Below, in pieces: positions 1-9,077 of a DNA stretch of 19,812 bases (within the stretch, counting starts at the first letter, position 1; every line of letters begins with the position of its first letter). A program made the position numbers and the translations under genes. A model generated the notes under the pieces. That model did not search any database and had not been told where the DNA came from. It saw nothing but the letters and a program-made list of their open reading frames with translations. This DNA is from Caryophanales bacterium UBA5732 (lineage in GTDB: Bacteria > Bacillota_I > Bacilli_A > Izemoplasmatales > Hujiaoplasmataceae), in NCBI GenBank assembly GCA_002419445.1, contig DIGC01000084.1, forward strand, positions 7,610 through 27,421, in the 5' to 3' direction.

Positions 1-2097
1 ACTTCTTATAATAGTCAAAGAGAAATGATTGGCTATGACGTAGAAGTTGAAAAGGAAGGATATTACTATTTAACCTTTAAGATAAAACAAAGTAATAATA
101 TTAATGCCGCTGTTTTTAGAACTTTAAGGATAAATGATGAGATACCATTTTCTGAAGCGGTTAATATTAAATTTGAGTATGATAATTTATGGCAGAATGT
201 AACTTTAGGTGATGGAGATAATCCTTATTTAATCTATTTAAAATCCGGAATCAATACAATCTCTTTAAGCGTTAGTCTCTCTCCGTTTATGAGTGCTTAT
301 TATGAGATTGAAGATATTTTAAAATATGTTAATGATTTATCTTTAGATGTAAAGAAATTAACCGGTAATCAATTAGATGAAAACCGGGATTGGGAAATAT
401 CTGATTATTTACCAAATGTAGTAGAAGAACTTGAAGCTGCTGCGATAATTTTACAGAATATTTATGATGACCTTAATGATTTAACCTCCTCAGATAAATT
501 ATCTGAGGCAGCTTCAATGATTAAGATAGCTATCAGAAATCTTAAACTTTTAGCAGAAAAACCGAATGAAATACCAAAGAATATTAATTTATTATCAACT
601 TCACAAGAATCAATCGCTTCGACTTTAAGAAGTGCTGTTTCATTATTTCTCAACAGTCCTTTAGATGTTGATAAGTTTTATGTTCATACAGATGTTGAGT
701 TAGAAAAACCTAACGCTAATTTTCTTGTCCGTTTTTGGGTCAATATCAAAAGATTCTTTATGTCATTCTTTGATGAAAGATATAAAGTTAATCCAGATGA
801 TGATGAATTAGTTGTTTGGATCAATCGTTCTAAACAATATACAGATTTAATTCAAAAGATGACTGATGATGAATTTACTAAGGATACCGGTATAAAAGTC
901 CAGGTTTCAGTCATGGCTTCAGAGGGTAAATTAATCTTGGCTAATTCAGCTGGAACTAATCCGGATATTGCTATGGGAATTGCCTCTTGGCTTCCTTATG
1001 ATTTAGGGATGAGAGGTGCAATTCTTGATTTAACTGAGTTTATTGATGATGAAGACTTTAGTGATGTCTTAAATCAATATTATAATCAAGCATTGATTCC
1101 AATGATCTATGATAATGGTCTTTACGGTTTGCCTGATACGGAGAATTTTTATGTCTTGTATTACCGTCATGATATTTTGGACGCTTTAGATATTGCTGTT
1201 CCTAATACTTGGGATGATGTTATGGAAATCATGCCGGTTTTAAAACGATACGGCATGAATTTCTATTTACCACTTTCAAGCCCAACTTCATTGAAGTCGT
1301 TTGATTCAACTTTACCGTTTTTATTCCAATATGGATCTAGTGTTTATGATGAGACGGGGTTTAATGTTGATTTAGAAAATTCAGAATCAATAAGGGCTCT
1401 TGAACTGATGACAGAGATTTATACAATCTATTCTGTTGATACGACAGTCACATCTTTTTATAATGATTTCCGTTTAGGAAAATCACCGATTGGTGTTGCT
1501 GATTTTGGTATGTATACAACGCTTTTAAATGCCGCAACCGACATTCAAGGCTTATGGAAAATCGCTTTGTTGCCGGGTGTAGAACAGTTGGATGAATCAA
1601 TTGATAGATCAGCGCCAGGAGCGTTGACAGCCAATATGATTTTCCAAAATATCGATAAAAAAGAAGAAGCTTGGGAATATTTAAAGTGGTGGTCAAGTAC
1701 TGAAACGCAAATAAGATTCCAAGATTTATTACTGTCAACATTAGGACCTGAGTATCTTTGGAACTCAGCTAATATCGAAGCTTTTTCCGCCCTTAACATC
1801 AATGAGACTGATTTAGATATTATTCTAGAACAGTGGTCTCATTTAAAAGAATTACCTAAGGTTCCTGGTTCATATCAAGTTGAACTAGAAATTTCTAATA
1901 TCTGGAACGCTGTTGTTTTGAACAGAGAAAATATGAGAGTTCTGCTTAACGATGCTATTATTAGGATGGACCAAGAAATTCATCGTAAGATGTCTGAATT
2001 CGGTTATATGGATAAACAAGAAAATGTTTTGAATAATTATTATCTTGCAAGTGAAGAAATAATTATTCAGTGGAAAACGGGTGATGATGATGAGTAA
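1..2097 (+). CDS. Extracellular solute-binding protein of a carbohydrate ABC importer (5' end outside the window)
   Basis: This is the lipid- or wall-anchored receptor of a sugar ABC importer, expected to bind oligosaccharide outside the cell and hand it to the permeases that follow. The frame is open from base 1, so the true start and any signal peptide lie upstream; 698 residues are visible. Residues 1-95 look like a beta-rich, carbohydrate-binding jelly-roll-type domain with a conserved-looking RINDEIPF segment. Residues about 100-255 are mostly helical. A family 1 solute-binding domain starts near residue 268 (DDELVVWINRSKQ) and runs to the end, with typical NPDIAMG, NTWDDVME and WEYLKWW segments. 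Very large receptors with this layout are known beside MalF/MalG-type permeases in Bacilli. The 3' end overlaps the next gene, which supports a single operon. The substrate cannot be read from sequence. Confidence 0.87.
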   Translation, partial: TSYNSQREMIGYDVEVEKEGYYYLTFKIKQSNNINAAVFRTLRINDEIPFSEAVNIKFEYDNLWQNVTLGDGDNPYLIYLKSGINTISLSVSLSPFMSAYYEIEDILKYVNDLSLDVKKLTGNQLDENRDWEISDYLPNVVEELEAAAIILQNIYDDLNDLTSSDKLSEAASMIKIAIRNLKLLAEKPNEIPKNINLLSTSQESIASTLRSAVSLFLNSPLDVDKFYVHTDVELEKPNANFLVRFWVNIKRFFMSFFDERYKVNPDDDELVVWINRSKQYTDLIQKMTDDEFTKDTGIKVQVSVMASEGKLILANSAGTNPDIAMGIASWLPYDLGMRGAILDLTEFIDDEDFSDVLNQYYNQALIPMIYDNGLYGLPDTENFYVLYYRHDILDALDIAVPNTWDDVMEIMPVLKRYGMNFYLPLSSPTSLKSFDSTLPFLFQYGSSVYDETGFNVDLENSESIRALELMTEIYTIYSVDTTVTSFYNDFRLGKSPIGVADFGMYTTLLNAATDIQGLWKIALLPGVEQLDESIDRSAPGALTANMIFQNIDKKEEAWEYLKWWSSTETQIRFQDLLLSTLGPEYLWNSANIEAFSALNINETDLDIILEQWSHLKELPKVPGSYQVELEISNIWNAVVLNRENMRVLLNDAIIRMDQEIHRKMSEFGYMDKQENVLNNYYLASEEIIIQWKTGDDDE

Positions 2098-3007
2098 GCC
2101 AAAACGCTTGCGATCAGCATCGCAAATTAAGCAACAAAGAATTGCTTATGGATTTGTTTTCCCTTATGTATTAATGTTTTCTGTTTTCATATTAGTTCCG
2201 GTTTTAGTCGCAATCTTTCTTTCTTTTACTTATTTTGATACAGTAAGAAGCCCTTCATGGGTTGGCTTTGAAAATTATATTTATCTTTTTACAAATGATG
2301 AAATCTTTATGCAGAAGGTTTTGGCTAATACGCTTAAATATGCGGTAATAGTTGGGCCTGGCAGTTATATCTTGTCTTTTGTCTTAGCTTGGATATTAGC
2401 ACAGCTAACTCCAAGGTTAAGAACGGTTCTGGCATTGATTATTTATTCACCCTCTTTAACTGGTGGAATTACGATGGCGGTTTTATGGCGAATTATTTTC
2501 GCTGGAGATAGTTCTGGATATCTTAATTCTATTTTATTGAGGTTCGGAATGATTGTTGAACCAATAGTCTTTTTACAATCGCAGGAGTTCTTACTTTTAA
2601 TCATGGTGATTGTAACTTTATGGTCTTCAATGGGTGTCGGATTCTTGGCGATTTTAGCAGGGATCTTAAACGTTAATCAGGAAATGTATGAAGCTGGATA
2701 TATTGACGGCATTAAGAATAAATTCCAAGAGATTATCTATATTACGATTCCTTTAATTAGACCTCAAATGTTATTTGGGGCAGTAATGGCAATTGTCGGC
2801 ACTTTCGCTTCGGCGGGAATTGGGGTGGCGTTGTCGGGTTCTAACCCGACACCACAATACGCCGGTCAATTAATTGTTAATCATATCGAGTACTACGGCT
2901 TTTTTAAATATGAGATGGGGTATGCCGCAGCACTATCAGTTGTTTTATTATTATTTGTTTATCTTATCAGCCGTTTTGCTTTCAGGCTGTTCGGGAGTAA
3001 AGACTAA
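2090..3007 (+). CDS. Carbohydrate ABC transporter permease, MalF/UgpA-like (first pair)
   Basis: This is one of two inner-membrane subunits forming the translocation pore for the upstream receptor. It has about six hydrophobic segments. The cytoplasmic EAA loop lies near residues 201-222 (EAGYIDGIKNKFQEI, then IPLIRP); this is where the ATPase docks. Length, about 305 residues, is normal. Four in-frame start codons are stacked (GTG 2081, ATG 2084, 2087, 2090). The anti-SD match GGTGAT at 2080-2085 best fits ATG 2087 or 2090, so 2090 is chosen. The start overlaps the end of the receptor gene, and its stop overlaps the next ATG by one base, so translation is probably coupled. Confidence 0.9.
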   Translation: MSKPKRLRSASQIKQQRIAYGFVFPYVLMFSVFILVPVLVAIFLSFTYFDTVRSPSWVGFENYIYLFTNDEIFMQKVLANTLKYAVIVGPGSYILSFVLAWILAQLTPRLRTVLALIIYSPSLTGGITMAVLWRIIFAGDSSGYLNSILLRFGMIVEPIVFLQSQEFLLLIMVIVTLWSSMGVGFLAILAGILNVNQEMYEAGYIDGIKNKFQEIIYITIPLIRPQMLFGAVMAIVGTFASAGIGVALSGSNPTPQYAGQLIVNHIEYYGFFKYEMGYAAALSVVLLLFVYLISRFAFRLFGSKD

Positions 3008-3885
3008 TGGCTAGGTCGAAATTCTTAGGAACTAAAATTAACCCATCTAGGTTCCATAAAAGTCAAATTAAATACTTATTAATTTTGTCACCCCTAGTTG
3101 CGTTTATGGCATTGCCTTTAATCTATATTTTTAATGTTGCTTTTAAACCACTAGAAGAATTATTCTTTTATCCACCAACATTCATAGTTCAAAGATTTAC
3201 TATGAGTAATTTCGTCAGACTGTTCTCAGTAACCGGAGCTTCGGGTATTCCGATGAGTCGTTATTTGTTTAACTCGATTATTGTGACGGTATTAGTCTTG
3301 TTTTTCTCTGTGTTAATTTCAACAATGGCTGGTTATGCTTTATCTAAACTTAACTTTAAAGGTAAAAAGTTAATGAATGAAATTAATACGGTTGCATTAA
3401 TGTTTGTTGGTATCGCTGTGATGATACCAAGATACTTAATTGTTGAAAAATTAGGTTTGATTGATAATTTCTTTGTTCATGTTTTACCTTACCTGGCAAT
3501 ACCTGTCGGTTTGTTTTTGGTCAAACAATTTATCGATCAAATTCCTGATGAATTGTTAGACGCCGCAAGGATAGATGGTGCTAGGGAATTACAAATTTAT
3601 ACGAAAATAATTTTACCTTTGATAAGACCGGCAATCGCCACGATTGTGATTCTTTCCTTCCAATCAGTTTGGAATAGTGCCGATACGTCAACGGTTTATA
3701 TCAATAACGATAATTTAAAAACCTTTGCTTTTTACATGAATACTTTGACCTCCGGAACCAATGGTGTCGCCGGTCAAGGAATGGCTGCGGCAGCGTCATT
3801 AATTATGTTTGTGCCTAACTTTGTTATTTTCTTAGTAATGCAAAGTAAAGTTATGGATACTATGGCACATTCAGGGATTAAGTAG
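3007..3885 (+). CDS. Carbohydrate ABC transporter permease, MalG/UgpE-like (first pair)
   Basis: This is the second pore subunit of the first importer. It shows the usual MalG pattern: an N-terminal membrane segment near residues 25-45, a periplasm-side loop, then AGYALSKLNFKGKK and an EAA loop at about residue 185 (DAARIDGARE followed by ILPLIRP). At 292 residues it has full family length. The start ATG shares a base with the preceding TAA (TAATG), a classic coupling arrangement that gives equal amounts of both permeases. The last residues have no soluble extension. No regulatory element is visible between this and its neighbours. Confidence 0.91.
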   Translation: MARSKFLGTKINPSRFHKSQIKYLLILSPLVAFMALPLIYIFNVAFKPLEELFFYPPTFIVQRFTMSNFVRLFSVTGASGIPMSRYLFNSIIVTVLVLFFSVLISTMAGYALSKLNFKGKKLMNEINTVALMFVGIAVMIPRYLIVEKLGLIDNFFVHVLPYLAIPVGLFLVKQFIDQIPDELLDAARIDGARELQIYTKIILPLIRPAIATIVILSFQSVWNSADTSTVYINNDNLKTFAFYMNTLTSGTNGVAGQGMAAAASLIMFVPNFVIFLVMQSKVMDTMAHSGIK

Positions 3886-3894
3886 GTGGTGCTG

Positions 3895-5928
3895 ATGAAG
3901 AAATTATTAGTTATTATATTCTTATCAATCAGCATTTTCTTAGCGTTTTCTTTAAATACAGTTCAGGCTAAAAGTGATTTTTATGAAAATGAATATCCTT
4001 ATGAAACCTATACAGTTGATTATGAAGGGAATTTAACTTTCACCCAAACTGCCTATACACCAGTTGGAGTTTTAAACCGAAATGTCAGTCTTATGAATCC
4101 TGAAGATATTTATATTAAGGATGATTTAGCTTATATCGCCGATACTGGAAACGGTAGAGTCGTTGTTTTAGATTATGATGGTTTTTTAGTAAAAGAAATT
4201 GGTTTAACTGAATTAACTCAGCCGACTGGAGTCTTTGTTTCTGAAGATGATTATTTATATGTCGCTGATAAAGCGAATAAACTGGTTTATAAATATGATT
4301 TAGACGGTTTATTAATTAGAACCTTTGACAGACCTACCGAACCTTTGTTTGGTAAAAACTCTCCATATACCCCAATTAAAGTAGCGGTAGGTAAAGGTGA
4401 AAATATCTATGTTATCGGCGACGGGTCAATCAGTGGAGTGATTCAGCTTAATTACGATGGTTCATTCTTAGGATACTTTGGGGTGAATTTATCTGATAAA
4501 TCTTTAGTTGAACGAATTGCGGAGATTTTTGTTAGACCTGGCATTTATGCATCAAAAACACCGCCTTCTCCAACTAATATAACTATCAACGATAAATCAT
4601 TGGTTTATACCTCAACGCCTAATACTTTAGAGGCATTAAAGAAACTTGATGTTAATGGTAATAATATTCTGACAACGACAAATTATAATCAAGAAGAAAA
4701 CATCGTTGACTTAAGTGTTAATTCTTTAGGATATGTTTATGCAATCTATGCTGATGGCTTAATCGTCGAATATGATCCTAATGGTAATTTGTTATTCGCT
4801 TTTGATGTTGTAAGAAGCAGTTCCAATGTTTTAGGACTGATTCAAACCCCTTCAGGTATCCAAGTTGACAAGTATCAAAACATCTTTGTTTTAGATAAAG
4901 GTAGATCTGAGATTATTACTTATCAACCTTCAGTTTTTACTGATTTAGTTCATGAAGCAATCAATTTGTACAATCAAGGTTCATATCAGGAATCTACCTT
5001 GCTTTTTGAAAGCATTTTAAGCCAAAATGATAATTTCGCTTTGGCCCATAGTTCTTTAGGCAAAGCTTATTATCAAGCGGCACAATATGATTTAGCTCTT
5101 GATGAATATTTAAAAGCTAGTGATATCAGTGGTTATTCAACCACTTATTGGAAGATTAGAGATCTTTGGTTAACTAATAACTTAAGTTTAGTCTTTACTC
5201 TAACCATAGTTTTATTAAGTTTAATGTTTGTCGTTAAAACGGTAAATAAAAAAACTGATGTTTTTGTCACAGTGAATTCGGCAGTTAAAAAGGTTAAAGC
5301 ACGTCCTGATGTTAGACGTTTCTCATTACTACCGTTTATGATGAAACATCCAATCAATGCTAGTTATGAAATTAAACATGAAAAGAGATCAAATATTTTA
5401 ACCGCTTGTATTTTACTAGTTATTTTATTTGTTGAATATCTTCTATATTTACGTTACACGGGATTTATCTTTGCCGGAGCTGAAATTCAAATTAGACTCG
5501 GGATGGAAGCTTTGAAGTTCTTTGGCGTGATTCTATTATTCATCTTCTCTAATTATTTGATAGCTACTCTGTCAGATGGTGAAGGCTTTTTAAAAGATGT
5601 GTTTATTTCCGTTGTTTATAGTTTGGCACCGGTTATTATCTTTTTACCTATTTATATCATTTTAAGTAATGTCTTGACTTTGAATGAGTCAATCATTCTC
5701 CAAATCCTTGGATTTGTGATGATTAGTTATACCTTGACTTTGATCTTTATTGCGATTAAGGAAATTCATAATTATGAAATTTCCCAAACATTCAAAAATT
5801 TGTTAATGACGTTATTTACGATGTTAATCATTGGATTAATCGGTTTTATCGTTTATGTGTTTGGCTCACAACTTAGCGGTTTCCTAGAATCCTTTATCAA
5901 GGAGGTGTTGTTCCGTGTATTCAGTTAA
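3895..5928 (+). CDS. Secreted NHL-repeat propeller with TPR and C-terminal YIP1-like membrane domain
   Basis: This is a membrane protein of unknown role. From ATG 3895, which has AGGTGGT just upstream, residues 1-25 form a signal peptide (cleavage after VQA). Residues about 30-345 are NHL-type propeller repeats, visible as recurring patterns such as DIYIKDDLAYIADTGNGRV, then VFVSEDDYLYVADKANK and IQVDKYQNIFVLDKGRS. A TPR pair lies at about 349-416 (YNQGSYQESTLLFESIL, then LGKAYYQAAQYDLAL). One membrane helix follows at about 429-450. A basic cytoplasmic stretch leads to roughly five membrane helices at 501-676, resembling YIP1-family domains. The propeller and TPR should therefore face outward. 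The gene sits between the two permease pairs and overlaps the next gene by 14 bases, so a transporter-linked role is likely. It could sense or present glycan; nothing here proves either. Confidence 0.8.
   Translation: MKKLLVIIFLSISIFLAFSLNTVQAKSDFYENEYPYETYTVDYEGNLTFTQTAYTPVGVLNRNVSLMNPEDIYIKDDLAYIADTGNGRVVVLDYDGFLVKEIGLTELTQPTGVFVSEDDYLYVADKANKLVYKYDLDGLLIRTFDRPTEPLFGKNSPYTPIKVAVGKGENIYVIGDGSISGVIQLNYDGSFLGYFGVNLSDKSLVERIAEIFVRPGIYASKTPPSPTNITINDKSLVYTSTPNTLEALKKLDVNGNNILTTTNYNQEENIVDLSVNSLGYVYAIYADGLIVEYDPNGNLLFAFDVVRSSSNVLGLIQTPSGIQVDKYQNIFVLDKGRSEIITYQPSVFTDLVHEAINLYNQGSYQESTLLFESILSQNDNFALAHSSLGKAYYQAAQYDLALDEYLKASDISGYSTTYWKIRDLWLTNNLSLVFTLTIVLLSLMFVVKTVNKKTDVFVTVNSAVKKVKARPDVRRFSLLPFMMKHPINASYEIKHEKRSNILTACILLVILFVEYLLYLRYTGFIFAGAEIQIRLGMEALKFFGVILLFIFSNYLIATLSDGEGFLKDVFISVVYSLAPVIIFLPIYIILSNVLTLNESIILQILGFVMISYTLTLIFIAIKEIHNYEISQTFKNLLMTLFTMLIIGLIGFIVYVFGSQLSGFLESFIKEVLFRVFS
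5899..5907 (+). promoter_or_regulatory. Strong Shine-Dalgarno site that fixes a GTG start
   Basis: AAGGAGGTG lies inside the last codons of the preceding gene and ends seven bases before GTG 5915. It is the strongest ribosome-binding site in the operon and no ATG lies at a suitable distance, so GTG is accepted as the start. It may offset the weaker initiation expected from GTG. Confidence 0.8.
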
Positions 5929-8203
5929 GCTTATTAAAAAAGCAGCTTTATTTATCGTGCTAGCTTTTACAGGTGTGTTATCTTTTGTTTTAGTAGATGC
6001 AAGAGTTAAAACTGAAAAGACAGACAGTTTACCAATCTCTGATATTATTCTTGATGAAACTTATCTAAGCAGTAATCAGTTTACGCAAGCAGATGATTTA
6101 ACCGTTGTTGATGATTATCTTGACGTTCCCGAATCGTATTTAAAAGTAGGAGAAAATTCCAATTACTCACTTTATCTGGAAGAAGGTTCTTTAGCAATTA
6201 GAATAGTTAATAAAGAGGACGGCTTTATCTACGGTTCAAGTATCTCAACAAAAGATGATAACCTTGATAATTTCAATACTACTTGGGAAGGAATTGTCAA
6301 TTCCGCAGTAACAATTAAGTATTACGATTATAATGCAGAAACGGGAATTTATACGACTAAAGAAGAAAGTCTTTTGTTAAACCCTGATTCCACTTCAACT
6401 TACCAGTTAATCGAAAACGGGTTTGAAGCCGATCTTTTCTTTGGTGAATCAGGTATTTCCTTAACTTTACAGGTTTATTTAGCAGATGAGTATTTGACGG
6501 TAAAGATTCCTAATGAATCAATTAATGAAGGCGAAGTTTATAAATTAAGAAACTTAAAAGTATTTCCGTTTTTAGGAGCAGTTTACGGGAATTCAATTCC
6601 GGGATATATTATGGTTCCTGATGGTAGTGGCGCTTTAATCAGATATCAAGAGATTGATGTTCATAGCGATATTTATGAATTTAGATATTATGGGCAAGAT
6701 AATTCAGTTCAATCTGCTTTAGAGAATGAACCTAGGTTGGCTTTTCCGGTTTCAGGTATGGTTCATGGGATTAATCAACATGGATTTGTTACGATTGTTG
6801 AAAGCGGAGCTGAATACGGATCATTAGTGGTTTCGCCGGCAAAAAGGAATTTAAAATATTATTATAGTTATAATGAGTTTACTTTTAGAAGCATATATCA
6901 AACACCGCTTTCTGAGTCAGATGCGACAAATATGACTGGTCGGTTGGTGATTGAAGAAGAAATTAACAGTTGTGATATTGTTATGCATTATCAATTCTTA
7001 TCAGGGATGGACGCAAATTATGTTGGAATGGCTAATGCCTATCAAGATTATTTGATTAACATTGAAAATATCTCTAAGAGAGTCAGTGCAACTGATGAGG
7101 TAGAAATATTTATCGATATCATCGGTTCAGAAACAAAAGAAGGTTTTATCTTTAATGAATATTTAGAAATGACTAGTGTTAGTCAAGTTCAAGAAATTAT
7201 TACTGATTTAGAAACATTCGGGATTCAACCAGTAGTAGTTTATAAAGGTTATGGTTCCGAAGGGTTAACGTCAATGGGAATGGTGACAGAAGGAGTTTCT
7301 AAGAAATTAAGCAGTAAATCAGAACTTACTTCTCTACTTGAATATGTTGAAGATAATGATATTAGGTTGTTTTTACAAATTGATTCAGTTAGTGTTTATG
7401 AAGATGGGCGTTTTAGTCTTTACCGTGACGCTACGAGAAGGATTAATCAAAATCTGTTAGTCAGTGAAGGTTTTACTAAAACGAAGTATTATGTCGCACC
7501 AACCAGCGTAGAGAAAGCTCTTATAAGTTCAATTGATAATTTAAAAAAGGCTAATATTGAAAATTATGCCCTTGATAGCATCGGTTATTTATTGAATTCT
7601 CATTATCCGAGTTCCAGTGATGCGATTGACCGTTTTGAAGTTAGGGAAATGTTTCAAGAAATACTTTCCTCGACAAATAAAGATTTCTTGATTTATCAAA
7701 CTAACGATTATCTTTTAAAATATACAACTGATTATTTATTAACACCAATGAGTTCATCAAGGTATAGAATTTATTCTGACACTGTACCTTTCGTAGCATA
7801 TGTCTTACAAGGCTTGATGAATAAGTACTCGCCTTATCAAAACTTTAATTCAAGTTCAAGGATCGAATTATTAAAAATGGTTGATTTTGGCGTAGCACCA
7901 GCTTATTTATTGACTTGGTCTTCGGCTTATCAATTACAAACTTCCGAATTACAACAGATTTATTCATCTTCATATGTTACTTGGCAAGAAAGAATTGTTT
8001 CCGATTATGACTATGTCTATGAAGGTTTAGTTGCTTCTAAGGGTTTGAGCGTAGCGTCAAGAATTTATCTAGATACAGGGATTTATGAAGTTACTTATGA
8101 AAACGGCATTAAAATCATCATCAACTATACTAACAGCTCATATGATTATCTAGGAGAAAATATTCTAGCTTTGAGCTATAAGGTGGTGAGCCCAGATGCG
8201 TAA
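5915..8203 (+). CDS. DUF5696-family exported protein of the glycan operon
   Basis: This protein has 762 residues. Residues about 8-30 are a hydrophobic anchor or signal. A beta-rich N-terminal half follows, with a recognisable segment at about 229-245 (GYIMVPDGSGALIRYQ) typical of DUF5696 proteins that accompany YIP1 and sugar-permease genes in Bacilli. The C-terminal half alternates beta and alpha elements (VVVYKGYG, LFLQIDSVSVYEDGRF, YALDSIGYLLNSHY, FLIYQTNDYLL), which suggests a TIM-barrel-like fold. Acidic residues at strand ends would fit a glycosidase, but no known catalytic motif is certain. The GTG start is supported by AAGGAGGTG at 5899. The end overlaps the next permease by eight bases. 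The family function is unknown; family assignment is from memory of its motif and neighbourhood. Confidence 0.75.
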   Translation: MYSVKLIKKAALFIVLAFTGVLSFVLVDARVKTEKTDSLPISDIILDETYLSSNQFTQADDLTVVDDYLDVPESYLKVGENSNYSLYLEEGSLAIRIVNKEDGFIYGSSISTKDDNLDNFNTTWEGIVNSAVTIKYYDYNAETGIYTTKEESLLLNPDSTSTYQLIENGFEADLFFGESGISLTLQVYLADEYLTVKIPNESINEGEVYKLRNLKVFPFLGAVYGNSIPGYIMVPDGSGALIRYQEIDVHSDIYEFRYYGQDNSVQSALENEPRLAFPVSGMVHGINQHGFVTIVESGAEYGSLVVSPAKRNLKYYYSYNEFTFRSIYQTPLSESDATNMTGRLVIEEEINSCDIVMHYQFLSGMDANYVGMANAYQDYLINIENISKRVSATDEVEIFIDIIGSETKEGFIFNEYLEMTSVSQVQEIITDLETFGIQPVVVYKGYGSEGLTSMGMVTEGVSKKLSSKSELTSLLEYVEDNDIRLFLQIDSVSVYEDGRFSLYRDATRRINQNLLVSEGFTKTKYYVAPTSVEKALISSIDNLKKANIENYALDSIGYLLNSHYPSSSDAIDRFEVREMFQEILSSTNKDFLIYQTNDYLLKYTTDYLLTPMSSSRYRIYSDTVPFVAYVLQGLMNKYSPYQNFNSSSRIELLKMVDFGVAPAYLLTWSSAYQLQTSELQQIYSSSYVTWQERIVSDYDYVYEGLVASKGLSVASRIYLDTGIYEVTYENGIKIIINYTNSSYDYLGENILALSYKVVSPDA

Positions 8204-9077
8204 GAAAGTCTTAAAAAGAAAGACCAGAGAGACTTTGGTCGCTTGGTCGTTCATGTCAATCTGGGCAATAGGATTTTTAATGTTTACCATGATTCCGATT
8301 TTTACGTCTTTATACTATAGTTTATCCGATGTAGTTTTAAGCGGTGAAGGAATAGTTGTTACATTTTCTGGTTTTGACAATTATGTTCAAATCTTTTCTT
8401 CCGCAGAAGGTTTTAATTTCTTAAGGTCAGTTCTTGATTTTTCGATTGAAATATTATTTAAAGTTCCAATTATTACTGTATTTGCGATTATAATAGCTGT
8501 GCTTTTGAATCAAAAAATTAAAGCGAGAGGATTTTTCAGAGCCATTTATTTCTTACCGGTAATTATCGCTTCCGGTCCAGTTATCAGTCAATTGATTAAT
8601 CAAGGCGCAGCGACAATTCCGGTCATTGAAGAACTAGGTTTCATTAATTTCATCAACGAAACCTTTACTGAAGGGTTAGCAAGACCGATAGGCAATGTCT
8701 TTTCCGAATTGATTGTGATCTTGTGGTTCTCCGGTGTGCAGATATTGTTGTTTATCGCCGCTTTGCAAAAGATTGATACGGCAACCTATGAAGCAGCAAT
8801 GATTGATGGTGCTGGGGTTTGGGAATCATTTTGGAAGATTACGATTCCTTCATTAAGTAATATGGTTTTGGTTTCAGTTGTTTTTACGATTATTAATCTT
8901 GCGACTTTCTCAGAAAATGAAGCAATTCAACATATTAAAACCAATATGTTTGCTTTAGAAACTGGGTTTGGATTCTCTTCAGCTATTGCTTGGCTTTACT
9001 TCTTGGTTTTAGCGGTTATCTTAGCTGTATTCTTCCTTCTTTTTAAAGGTTTTAGTAAAGATAGGGGGCGAAGATAA
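8196..9077 (+). CDS. Carbohydrate ABC transporter permease, MalF/UgpA-like (second pair)
   Basis: This begins a second pore in the same operon. A basic N-terminus (residues 1-12) precedes six hydrophobic segments. The EAA loop is near residue 198 (YEAAMIDGAGVWESF followed by KITIPSL). It has 293 residues. AAGGTGGTGA at 8180-8189 is a good ribosome-binding site for ATG 8196, and the gene starts inside the end of the DUF5696 gene. It is clearly different from the first MalF-like protein, so this is not a recent duplication. No second receptor is encoded within the window; it either shares the upstream receptor or uses one encoded elsewhere. Confidence 0.9.
   Translation: MRKKVLKRKTRETLVAWSFMSIWAIGFLMFTMIPIFTSLYYSLSDVVLSGEGIVVTFSGFDNYVQIFSSAEGFNFLRSVLDFSIEILFKVPIITVFAIIIAVLLNQKIKARGFFRAIYFLPVIIASGPVISQLINQGAATIPVIEELGFINFINETFTEGLARPIGNVFSELIVILWFSGVQILLFIAALQKIDTATYEAAMIDGAGVWESFWKITIPSLSNMVLVSVVFTIINLATFSENEAIQHIKTNMFALETGFGFSSAIAWLYFLVLAVILAVFFLLFKGFSKDRGRR

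Noticed and set aside
1448..1802. Two overlapping open frames on the minus strand inside the solute-binding protein gene
   Set aside because: They lie opposite a strongly coding gene, have no ribosome-binding site, and show no recognisable protein pattern.
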